Source: Hypoxylon rubiginosum
Taxonomy: Eukaryota; Ascomycota; Sordariomycetes; Xylariales; Hypoxylaceae
NCBI GenBank assembly: GCA_902806565.1
Contig: CADCXA010000048.1
Location: 186,001 to 250,000 of the forward strand
Length of the DNA: 64,000 bases
Direction of reading: 5' to 3'
The notes under the pieces were generated by a model that saw only the letters and a list, made by a program, of their open reading frames with translations, was not told the origin of the DNA and made no database searches. A program made the position numbers and the translations under genes. Shown here one piece after another: positions 11,819-21,219 of the stretch; the stretch's first letter is position 1; every line of letters starts with the position of its first letter.

Positions 11819-14166
11819 GGTCGTTGAGGTCTTATTTGGTCGACGTTACTCGACAAACTCTACTACTGCCTCTTGCCGCAGGACCTATGGATTGGTTGGA
11901 AGGGACGAGAATTGTGAAAGGTGCTACTGTCACCCGTAACTGTCCTCCTTTTAGTAACACTCCTCATTTCCCATTTAGAGGATATTGCTTTTCTTTACCC
12001 ACGTAATAATGGGCCGGATCTAGACAAGCCGTTTTGCATACCCTAGAGTATAAGCCAGGGGTCACGCCGTGAAATGGCTTGGTCTGCGTGCCAGGGCTAT
12101 CTCGCGACTCTTCTCATGTATTGTATCTTTTAATAAAAAGGTCTAATAACGAGAATTGTGGATTGAAACTACGCCGCCAGTCTACGACTCTACCGCGAAG
12201 TGAGTCTTTGACAGCCGCCAGTTGAATGTAATACTAAATACAGCAAAAGAATGTGTCGAATAAGACGAAGCACACCAACCGGAGCCGGAGAGGAGGGAGG
12301 GTGTATGAAATTGTCTGGTGAGAGGATTCGACCGCCAGGACTTAACACCCCTTCCTGCCAGGTCCAACATTTCCAACAAGCATGACGGAACGTCACATAG
12401 AGATTGCCTTATCCCTTAGACCTGAGCACTTTAGAGTGCTGAAGTCTTAAGATAGGGGACTTGATATGCATGATACGGTTCCAAATGAGGGCGGGCTGAA
12501 TTGGTATGAAGTTGAGTCGATCGCCCAGATACTACTATGTCAAAGATGCAAGCCAAGGCCGGGAATATCCAATCACGAGCGACGGGCTGTCCGGATCTGC
12601 AGATGAGGCATCTCAAAAGGCTTAGCATGCGTGTCGCCAAGACTCGTGGTGGTATTGCCAAGCCATCTCGCTGTCGCAGGCTCGCAGGGCAGAGACAAAA
12701 GACAAATCGCTGAAGACTTGTTCTTGTTTCCTATTTCCTACCTTTACATACTAGTATATCTCGTTGGGTATCAAAAAGAAGTTGATCATTTCTACAATTA
12801 CCCTAGCTTCTCACTTTTTCACCACGGCTTTGCACCAACCAAATGACAAAATCTCCATCGCAATATAATAGCCCCTTTTGGAAGGTCTTGCAAGGGAGGG
12901 TTTCGCCGCACGCGACCTGTCAGTCTGTCAATCTGTAGACAGAAAAAGATAAGTCTCAAGGGGCACGTGTGTAATTCCCTAGAAGAGAAGGAGAGAGACT
13001 TGCATGAGAATCAAGGTCAAGCGGAGAATGTATGTCGTCAAAAGACTTTACTGTTTGCCTACTTCACATATCACGACACATATCACAACGACAAGCGCCA
13101 TCGGCTTCCAACATAAAAAAAAACTCGAAATTATAGTATAAAGATCTAGAACGTCTTGACCACCTAGGTCGTGCCAGGTAACACAGACCTAGTGTGGTGC
13201 ATGTAGATACGCAATCGGTCCAACGCGCAAGATTTCGATTTCACGTGTCTCCCCAAATGTTGTCACGATATACCGGTCAGCCCGCCTTGTGCTATCTACG
13301 CCTGTGATTGGCGATTTCATCTAAACAACTCTTGTTACAGCCAGTGCTAGCTTCAGAGGTCAGGGCTCGAATCACGTACATATCTGACTTACCTAATAGC
13401 ATGCTGTCCCCCCTGATCGTTACAATTACATGCAGACATGGTACTATCATGACGTGGGGGAGTAACTTGTCGACCTAGTAGCTTGGCAGACCTCGAAACC
13501 TGGACAGGACCCGGACGGGAAGTTGGTTTTTTCTATCCCAGAAGTTGAGATCTTCGTTATGCATCTCGGCTGTTTTCCCACTACCGTGGACCTTGCAGTA
13601 TGCAGGTCCCCTCTCCGTCCCCTTCTGCCCTCCTAGCTCCCTATTGGGATGATTCGACCGCCGTGTCAAATTTAGGGACCTGGGGGCATGGACAGTGTTA
13701 GTCCGTCAGAGGCAAGTGATCGCGTGTGCGTCGATCCGTTTCCTATACAGCTTAGCTGTCTCTCTCACCTCCTACCCGATTGTGATTATGAAAGTGCCTT
13801 CTCAGCCAAACACACAGCCGCCGTGACACCATATCCCCTCCCACTGATAACAGTCATGATGCTTTCGACGTCGAGATTGGCTTTCGCAAGGTGACACCCC
13901 TATCGCTATCCGGACCGAGTATGTGAGAGACGGGAGCACGCGATTCACGATCGTTACGTTACGACAGCTCCGTTGTCATTCCACTCCTTTTGTACTTCTG
14001 TCCATACGCTAAACCCGAGCTCTATCCGGCCCCTGGGGACACCGAGATACTGGAACCGGAAGGCGGCGACACGATATATATTAAAATCTGAACCACGGCG
14101 CAAGCCATATCGGAGTTTCGGAAAATCTGTGACTATAGATCACAAGGCTTCGTAGTCTCCTTCAGG
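11819..14166. other. Intergenic region, about 2.3 kb, no gene seen
   Basis: Promoter sides of two divergent genes, the acyltransferase (minus) and the Stealth transferase (plus). Small frames at 12182-12396, 12631-12846, 13475-13669 and 13688-13894 have no motifs. A GGTCGAATCC word near 12330 resembles a tRNA T-arm but has no matching stem (see rejected items). Confidence 0.5.
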
Positions 14167-16290
14167 ATGGTTTGGAAAGGCGAAAACCTTTCTATACCTC
14201 TACACCGAAGTCAGAGCCCGATCGAATACTCTATAGCCATGTTATCCCCTAGGATTCTACCGCGACTCTTCATAAAGGTTCCAAACTCTCCAATCGAACA
14301 AGGAACATTCACATCACGGCGCCTACGGAGGATACTATGTCTAACATGCTTCTTGGCGTTAATATGGGTCATGGTAGAAAAGAGGTGGGACACGGTGCAG
14401 ACAGAGGGGCAGAACTACTCTACGCTCCAGCTGATGCGGCAAGCTGCGCTAGACAGCAAGCCCTCACAGTGGGTTGGCGGTGGTGCCGTCATGACATCTC
14501 AAGACGCCGAAGAGAAGGCAAGGCAAAAGCCTAAGCCGGTGAAGGAGGAAGCTACTCTCTATCATGTCTTACCCGACGTGATTCGAATCCCGTTCGAAGA
14601 GGCGGTCCAGGATATCAAGCTGGACGGGTGGGAGGACGAATGGTTTTCGACTGGCCATTACGACGTGGAGAAGTACGGCCCGCTGGCCGAGCCGAAGATC
14701 GACTTCGTGTACAACTGGGTGAACGGCTCCGACGAGGCATTCAAGGATATCCGGCATCCCTTTGAGGTCGAGTCGCCCCTGAACGACCGGGAGGGGAAGT
14801 GGATATCGCAGCATAGTATCAACAGATATCGGGACTGGGACGAGTTGAGATACTCGCTCCGCAGCCTCGACGTCTACGCCAAGGGGTTCATCAACAAGAT
14901 CCAGCTCCTCGTCAACTCCGTAGGCGGCGCCTCGTACGAGAAGGACGGCAAGAACATGCGCCCCCAGAGGCCGACGTGGCTCAAGGACGACGAGAACACC
15001 AGACGGCACGTCCAGGTCCTCAACCACGAGTCCTTCTTCCGCGAGCAGGAGAAGGAATGCCTCCCCACCTTCAACTCCCTATCCATCGAGTCCCAGATCT
15101 TCATGACCCCTTCGTCCACGGACCAGCTCGTCGCGCTGTCCGACGACATGTTCCTCGGCATGCCGCACGCGGCCTCGGACTTCTACTCGCCCCTGTTCGG
15201 CCACACCATGGGCTTCAAGAGCGACCACTACAACGTCAAGCGCCTCGGCGGCAAGGACGCCGCGCCCTCGTTCGGCGAGAAGCCGTTCGTGTACTACACC
15301 TCGTACCTGCTGAACCACCGGTTCGGCGAGCGCAACCGCCACGTGCAGGCCCACTTCGGGCACTCGGTGTCGCGGCGCGTCATGGAGGAGGCCATGGCCT
15401 CGTTCCCGCAGCCCGCCGCCCGCGGCGCGTGCGAGCGCTTCCGCGGCGAGTCCCGCTTCCAGATCTACCCCTGGTTCGCCGCCTTCCACTACGCCATCGA
15501 GCGCTTCCGCGAGGCCCTCCTCTGGTCCTTTGTTATGTCGCGCTCCGACGCCAACTCCGACGGCTACCTCGACTGGACCGAGCGGCAGCGCCTGCTCGAG
15601 GCCATCGAGCCCGGCTGGCGGCTGCTCTCCACGAAGGACGACGCTTCGAAGCCCGCGGCCCAGAGCCCCGTGCGGGAGCGCATGTACTATAAACTTCCCC
15701 AGATCCTACAGAAGGCCGGGCTGCAGCCGCCTAAGGTCAACGTCAACGTGCTGTGGACGTCGCTGGACGGGCCCGAGACGCTGCGCAACGTGAAATGCGC
15801 CGACTTCAGCGTGGACAAGTGCCTCGGGGACTCGTTCGCGTCGGCCCTATCCGACGCGTCGTCGACGACTAGAAACCCAGACTTCGCGACCGCGGCCGTC
15901 CTCTCGCGGCTCTCGTACCAGCACCCGCAGTGCGGCGACTGCCTCCTCAAGTTCGCGCTGGCCGCCACCCCGCGCGGCCTAGAACCGGTTCTCCCGCCGC
16001 GCAGCGCCAAGCCGCGGGACCGCGAGGTGGTGGTGGCGGCGCTGCGGAAGTACCAGCACACGGTGGTGGACACGGACGCGATGAAGTTCGTCATGGTCAA
16101 GGACGCGGAGCAGGCCGAGACGGAGCTGCTCGAGCGGACGATCCGCAAGGGCCGGACGTTCGGCCAGTGGTGCCTCAACGACGACGTCATGACCGAGAGC
16201 GCCGAGCAGGTCGGCCGCGTGCGCGACGTCATGGCCCAGGTCTTCGAGGGCTTGTGGCCGGGGAAGGGCCGCTGGGAGAAGGACGGGTAG
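14167..16290 (+). CDS. Stealth-family sugar-phosphate transferase (Xpt1 / GlcNAc-1-phosphotransferase-like)
   Basis: Type II membrane protein of 707 residues, single exon, very GC-rich at third positions. The Stealth family transfers sugar-1-phosphate units onto glycans. Known relatives are capsule polymerases, the human GlcNAc-1-phosphotransferase GNPTAB and Cryptococcus xylosylphosphotransferase Xpt1. A transmembrane anchor lies near residues 55-67 (LCLTCFLALIWVMV). CR1 begins at about 178 (IDFVYNWVNGSD), CR2 at about 222 (RDWDELRYSLRSLDVYA) and CR3 at about 299 (LPTFNSLSIESQI..LSDDMFLG). CR4 lies near 668-707 (WCLNDDV). Between CR3 and CR4 is a complete EF-hand loop at about 461-472 (DANSDGYLDWTE), as also seen in GNPTAB. 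Probable location is Golgi, acting on cell-wall or glycoprotein mannans. A start at the internal ATG at 14239 would still leave the membrane anchor. Confidence 0.88.
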   Translation: MVWKGENLSIPLHRSQSPIEYSIAMLSPRILPRLFIKVPNSPIEQGTFTSRRLRRILCLTCFLALIWVMVEKRWDTVQTEGQNYSTLQLMRQAALDSKPSQWVGGGAVMTSQDAEEKARQKPKPVKEEATLYHVLPDVIRIPFEEAVQDIKLDGWEDEWFSTGHYDVEKYGPLAEPKIDFVYNWVNGSDEAFKDIRHPFEVESPLNDREGKWISQHSINRYRDWDELRYSLRSLDVYAKGFINKIQLLVNSVGGASYEKDGKNMRPQRPTWLKDDENTRRHVQVLNHESFFREQEKECLPTFNSLSIESQIFMTPSSTDQLVALSDDMFLGMPHAASDFYSPLFGHTMGFKSDHYNVKRLGGKDAAPSFGEKPFVYYTSYLLNHRFGERNRHVQAHFGHSVSRRVMEEAMASFPQPAARGACERFRGESRFQIYPWFAAFHYAIERFREALLWSFVMSRSDANSDGYLDWTERQRLLEAIEPGWRLLSTKDDASKPAAQSPVRERMYYKLPQILQKAGLQPPKVNVNVLWTSLDGPETLRNVKCADFSVDKCLGDSFASALSDASSTTRNPDFATAAVLSRLSYQHPQCGDCLLKFALAATPRGLEPVLPPRSAKPRDREVVVAALRKYQHTVVDTDAMKFVMVKDAEQAETELLERTIRKGRTFGQWCLNDDVMTESAEQVGRVRDVMAQVFEGLWPGKGRWEKDG

Positions 16291-17404
16291 GAGGTACGGT
16301 AGATCGGCGGTTGGCTCGTAGAGAGCGTTATTTTTTTTATTAAAATAAAGATTATACATACATACCTAACACATAGAGAGGAGAGAGAAAGACAAGCAAA
16401 GACGCTGGCGTTTCAACGTTTTTTCATTATTTGTATTTAATTGTCAAGATACCACATATCGCAATTCCCGCATCTAGATTCTCACGAAAAAAAATGAAAA
16501 TTTTACGCCGTTTCAACAAGGTCAACCTCTGATTGCAATGTCCCTATCCTGATGTGTTGGGAGATTACCATGTCAGGCTCTCGTATACCTTTCTCGAAGA
16601 CCAAGTTCGACGATGCCTCGAAAAGTAAAGAATCCTGTACCAAGCGTTATGTCCCAGGTCTGACGTCGATAGCGATAGTCTAGTTAAGCCATGTCTCTTA
16701 AATGTCGTGCAGACTGAGACGATCTCCGCCACCACGTGTCCCACAAGGTGACAGTATACGATGGTGTCAAATCGAGATTTGTGGATGTCGCCGTTGGTGC
16801 TTCGAAGTACAATGTGCTAAGACATTCGGCAAACAGTGTGTCCAGGGGAACACAATTACACATAGCACGGCATGGAAGTATGTAAGATGACGAGCTGATC
16901 TTAAAGTCGGTGAATGGGGAGAAAGACTCTTGACTAGAGTCAGGGGCAAACAATGTTCCAATCCAAAAGTACGTTTGCGAGTCAAGGTCGTCGCAAACTT
17001 AACTTGAGCTCCTATTACTCTTAGTTGTAACTTGAGTTGGGAGGATATAATTCTATGAGTCAATGTCATATACGGTGTTTGTAGCACTCTCCAACAACTC
17101 CTGAAAGCTGAACTACCTCACTAGAAATAAGTAGACATCAGTAAAAGTCTCGTTCAGAGTATCCGACGGGGAAATGGAATATCGAGATAGAATACTGTCC
17201 ATGCTTCGAAGTGGACCTAAAGACTCATAAGAATACGAGACAGTCGGAGAGGTCTGTTTGAGCCTAGGCACCTAGTCATACTCTATGTTTCGTGACTATA
17301 GTAAACTCTACCTCTCTTCCGAAATTTTACGTATAGTAGGCTACCTGACACACAATATGACACAATACAGGCCGACAAGCTCTAGCTAGGCATCACATTC
17401 ACAT
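16291..17404. other. Intergenic region between convergent genes
   Basis: 3' flanks of the Stealth gene and the fluoride exporter. An A-rich stretch near 16331-16350 may hold the polyadenylation signal of the Stealth gene. The open frames at 16684-17087 have no recognisable protein features. Confidence 0.45.
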
Positions 17405-19099
17405 TCAGTGCAGACACACCAGCGAGCTAAACCCGTCCGTCCACCTCAAGCCGCCCATAACAACGACCAGACAGCCCAGCCCCGCGGCCACGCTCGCGCC
17501 CCCGTACACGTACGCGTGCCGCCTCCTCCGCAGCGCCGCCAGCTCCGCGACCCACGTCGACACCGTCGTCAGGCACCCGCAGAACCCGTCCTCGACGCCC
17601 TGCAGCACCTGGCAGCCGACGACGCCGACGCCGAGCCGCGGCGCGTGCGCGAGGTCCCACGACATGCCCAGGACCGCGGTGCCGACGACGTTGACGGCGA
17701 AGGTGCCGAGCGGGAACGAGGGGGCGAGCCGCCCGTTCAGGTAAAGGGAGATGTAGAACCGGGCGAGGCAGCCGAGCGGCGCGAACACGAGGGCGAAAGT
17801 GGCCCTGCCGCGCCATGTTTCCGCCGCGCCCAGCCCGTTGCCGAACCGGTCCGGCGGGAGCGCCGAGAGGAGGACGGCGCCGACCCAGGAGCCCCACGCG
17901 AGGAAGACGGCGAGGCGGTCGAGGTACTTGCGGGTGAAGGCGAAGGGGAGCGAAGGCGTGACGGGTTCGAGGGCCAGCGCGAGGTGGGCGCCGATGAGGA
18001 GACCTGAGATGGATAGGGAGATGGTGGTGATGGCGACGGCGAGGAGGGCCATGAAGGAATACCCGCCGTTTCGGGGGGTAGTGGTCGGGCCCGCGTCCGG
18101 GGCGAGTAGGTCGTTCGATAGCGCTAGGAAGATGTCGCGCATAAACGACGAGAAGGAGGTGAAGGAGCCGCAGAACCCGGTGGCCAGTCCGATGTAGAGC
18201 GGGATGGTTTTCTTGGTGGCCATGTGGGCTTTCTTCGCCGCTGCAAGGTCGACGGCTGCTGCCCTCTTGGAGCCGGCGGAACCACCAGCGTCGTCTTCTT
18301 CGTCGAGACCGTTTTCCCGCGCCCGGAGGAGTTGTAGCTCGTACGTCGGCGTGCCCCATTCGAAGCGGAAGAGCATGCGATCTTCGGCTAGGAAGCCCAT
18401 AACCAAGCTACCGGCAAAATTAGGCCATACGGAACTGAATGAGACGGGCGCACCGACGTAGAAAGTTAGAGCCTGGAGTCCGAGCCTGGCGAGGGTGCCG
18501 AAGATGGCGAAGAGGATCAGGTAGGAGACGGTGTAGATCTCGGTAGCCAACCGTGATACTTGGTCGGCTTTCGGCTTCTTTTCGGTTTCCGGCTCTCCTT
18601 CCTCAACCCTCCGTTGCGTATTCTGGTGGTTTGAATACTCGCGCTCGAGGGCCCTCTCCTCCTCAAACGAGGGAGTGATACGCGAGCGACGTTCCTCCCG
18701 GCTCGGAATAGGTGCTATTTCTCCTAGCTCGGGTACGTTTGCGTAAGAGTCCGGAATATCGTAGTCGGACTGAGCCCTAGATGAACGACGCTGTTGCCTC
18801 CGCGCCTGTAGCCGGCTCTGCTCATCGGCACTGGCCGGCCTAGAAGGATCTAGCCGGGCTGCATCCTCATCCGCGTCGTGGAGATTTCTATACGACTCTG
18901 GCGCGTCGTAGTCTGGTGAAGAAGGCCGCGGAGTGCGGTGCTGGGTCTTGGAGGGAAGAGACTCATGTGGTGATAGCGTTTCACCAGGCACGGATTGGGC
19001 GACTTGGCTTGGTACCCGATCGCATTGGACACTTGATTCCGATAGATGGCTGGTAGATCGGATGTGTGATTCGCCTCCATTCATATTGCGCTCTTTCAC
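17405..19099 (-). CDS. FEX1: FEX/CrcB-type fluoride exporter, two fused domains
   Basis: Plasma-membrane fluoride channel that protects the cell from environmental fluoride. Eukaryotic FEX proteins are two CrcB units fused in tandem, and this 564-residue single-exon frame shows both. The first 190 residues are polar and probably disordered, with two similar phrases (SPDYDAPESYRNL and QSDYDIPDSYANV) that look like a short internal repeat. CrcB unit 1 includes GTLARLGLQALTFYV, WPNFAGSLVMGFL and GFCGSFTSFSSFMRD. Unit 2 includes GCLARFYISLYLNG, PLGTFAVNVVGTAVLGM and GFCGCLTTVSTWVAEL. The Asn in each N-x-x-G helix and the Phe/Ser/Thr stretch of each GFCG motif are present. It is longer at the N-terminus than yeast Fex1, as usual in filamentous fungi. 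Confidence 0.92.
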   Translation of the reverse strand: MKERNMNGGESHIRSTSHLSESSVQCDRVPSQVAQSVPGETLSPHESLPSKTQHRTPRPSSPDYDAPESYRNLHDADEDAARLDPSRPASADEQSRLQARRQQRRSSRAQSDYDIPDSYANVPELGEIAPIPSREERRSRITPSFEEERALEREYSNHQNTQRRVEEGEPETEKKPKADQVSRLATEIYTVSYLILFAIFGTLARLGLQALTFYVGAPVSFSSVWPNFAGSLVMGFLAEDRMLFRFEWGTPTYELQLLRARENGLDEEDDAGGSAGSKRAAAVDLAAAKKAHMATKKTIPLYIGLATGFCGSFTSFSSFMRDIFLALSNDLLAPDAGPTTTPRNGGYSFMALLAVAITTISLSISGLLIGAHLALALEPVTPSLPFAFTRKYLDRLAVFLAWGSWVGAVLLSALPPDRFGNGLGAAETWRGRATFALVFAPLGCLARFYISLYLNGRLAPSFPLGTFAVNVVGTAVLGMSWDLAHAPRLGVGVVGCQVLQGVEDGFCGCLTTVSTWVAELAALRRRRHAYVYGGASVAAGLGCLVVVMGGLRWTDGFSSLVCLH

Positions 19100-20106
19100 C
19101 CTCTCACCTCGTGTGATGTCACTGATCTTCTAGGAACACTGAAGCCGAGATTTCGGTTTGAGATGATAATTATGAATTAAACAATTATTTTATATTCCCC
19201 TTATTAGAAGGTGAGGGACCCTGTGTTGAACATGTGGTCCAGTATCTTGAGACTCGGTATATCGAGAGGTGTATTTACATTGTTCACTGTTCGGTTTCTG
19301 GGTTTAATTATTTCTTGGCACGTGTTTTCCGCCATTTCACAAGTGACTTGTATAAGTTACACAGGATACACAGTAGACGGGCTAGCTTAGCTGCCCTGCC
19401 TTTGTAAGCTTGCTAGGTAAATCTGTAGAACTGTGCCGTTTTAGACGGTGCTTGTCTGGCCGTACATGAGTCTTTAGGTTTTGTCTTAGGCTTGAGCCTT
19501 GGGGTTAGGCTTTAGGCTTAGGCTTAGACATAGGCTCGGCTTGATAGGTTAGGGTTAGCTGGAATTAAAAGGGGTCCCTCGTCTTATCTCAGCTTATACG
19601 TTTTAGGTGTGCTATAGCTGCGTGTAGGTAGATCGTAGCGCCAGGCGGGGACATTACTCTGCCCCGCGTCCGGAGCTTCCAGTTGATAGGCATGATAAGA
19701 TAATGCCAATGCGTTATTGGCATGAACAATGATAGGTGATAGGTTAGGTATGCTCGGGCAACGCATACCTACCAGGTAGGTACTATCTTCGTCCCCGTGC
19801 CAAATGAATGCGTGCCTCTTGCGTGCCTCGCATGCCGAATCATTGCGAGCTAAACCGCTGTACATACATAAGGTACCTAACCTACAAGTCGCAAATCGCA
19901 AACTCGCAAAAGAAGGAGCTTTCCATCTTTTCTGTAAACTGATCTTCTTCTTGTTCGTTATCTATTTCTTGTAGAGAACCACAGCTTTTGTTTCTATTTC
20001 TATACATCTGTCAAGCAACTATCTTGTTCTCGTACTGAATCAGACGCACATACCTCTTCGTCTCTGTCTCTCTCTTCGGAAGCACAGGAGACACAAGAAG
20101 CACAAA
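19100..20106. other. Intergenic region between divergent FEX and UPRT genes
   Basis: Shared upstream region. It contains degenerate TTAGGC/TTAGGG words at 19484-19558, annotated separately, and several TAGGTA words. A pyrimidine-rich stretch just upstream of 20107 probably is the UPRT leader. Confidence 0.45.
19484..19558. repeat. Degenerate telomere-like TTAGGC/TTAGGG cluster
   Basis: Within 75 bases there are at least four TTAGGC words (for example at 19505, 19512 and 19518) and one TTAGGGTTAG at 19549. Filamentous-fungal telomeres are TTAGGG arrays, so this could be a decayed interstitial telomere patch or simply a low-complexity promoter repeat. No telomere or subtelomere is near. Confidence 0.4.
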
Positions 20107-21033
20107 ATGTCGCTACCTTCAAACGTCCATGTCTCGAGGCACCCGTGCCTCATGGCCAAGCTCAGCCGTCTGAGGTCTAAAGGCACCGAGTCACGCGAAG
20201 TCAAATCGTTGGTGAACGATATCGCTACCATCCTCGGGTGCGAAGCTTTGGCTACCGCATTGACCCCCGTCGACGGGCCCAAGGTAAGATATCTTGGCAT
20301 ATACTTTCTTGCCCTGTACGGACATCTAGGCACAGAAAGATAGCTATTCTATAACTACATAAGTGACTGGCTACCTATATGATGTATCTTGTGTTGACAC
20401 GGCATGTCCGTCACATAGGACGAGACCCCGATCGGGTACGAGTACACGACCACGACAGTACAGCCACAAGCGTTATCCATAGTGCCCATCCTTAGGTCGG
20501 GATTGGGCATGGTAGAAGGTATGTCTCACCACGTCGCGCCCTCCGTATCTTCTTTTTGCTCTATACCACCCATCCTCCTAGTAGATATGAACCGTAGAAC
20601 CTAACACACATGATCTCCAGCAATCCAAAATCTCCTCCCCGAACCGGTCCCCGTACACCACCTAGGTCTGTACCGCGAGCCCACCACGCTCGAGCCCGTC
20701 GAGTATTACAACAACCTACCGCACCACGTCTCGTCCCCGAGCAGCGAGCCGGGCACCCAGGCTGCCAGTCTGGCTATCGTCGTGGACCCCGTCATCGCGA
20801 CCGGAGGGACGTGCGCGGCGGCCATCCAGACGCTGAAGGAGTGGGGTGTTAAGAAGATCGTCGTCCTATCGGTCATCGCCGCCGCCGAGGGCGTGAAGCG
20901 CGCCGCCGAGGAATGGCCTGGCGCCGTGGATATATGGGTGGCTGGCGTTGATGCCGAGCTTACCCCGAACGGCATGTTGAAGCCCGGTGTAGGGGACGTG
21001 GGCGATCGCTTGTTCTTGACGATAGGGAAATAA
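20107..21033 (+). CDS. Uracil phosphoribosyltransferase
   Basis: Salvage enzyme making UMP from uracil and PRPP, cytosolic. Exons are 20107-20283, 20419-20518 and 20621-21033, joining in frame to 229 residues with GTAAGA/GTATGT donors. The N-terminus (VHVSRHPCLMAKLSRLR) and the IVPILRSGLGMVEA segment match the compact, bacterial-Upp-like class rather than yeast Fur1. The PRPP-binding loop is VVDPVIATGGTCAAAI, and the C-terminus has GVGDVGDRLF. In place of the usual ALD-x-x-L near the uracil site it reads GVDAELTPNGML. I recognise the enzyme family with confidence but not an exact orthologue. Confidence 0.88.
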
Positions 21034-21219
21034 AGATACTAGTCATCACGAACGTATCGAGTGGGCATTGGCTAGATTGGTAGCTACCTAGGTACCTAAT
21101 GGAAGGCTACTCACTGCGAGAAAAAAAAGAAAAAGGAATCTTACTACTGCATCGGGATCAGGTCTGTATTATGTTACCCTATAAAATATAGACGAAATAA
21201 CCGGCAGTAAGGTAGACTC

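Noticed and set aside
12290..12380. Possible tRNA on the minus strand (GGTCGAATCC word)
   Set aside because: The flanking bases do not form a 5-bp T-stem and there is no D-arm or anticodon stem in the right place.
13350..13400. GATTCGAGCCC word resembling a tRNA T-arm (minus strand)
   Set aside because: No pairing T-stem or other tRNA arms nearby.
14976..15692. Long open frame (238 residues) overlapping the Stealth gene in another frame
   Set aside because: Arg/Pro/Ala-rich translation typical of the alternative frame of a GC3-rich gene. The Stealth motifs in the other frame are decisive.
17427..18359. 310-residue frame overlapping the fluoride exporter, and plus-strand frames at 17408-18197
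   Set aside because: Same GC3 shadow effect; the FEX frame carries two complete CrcB motif sets.
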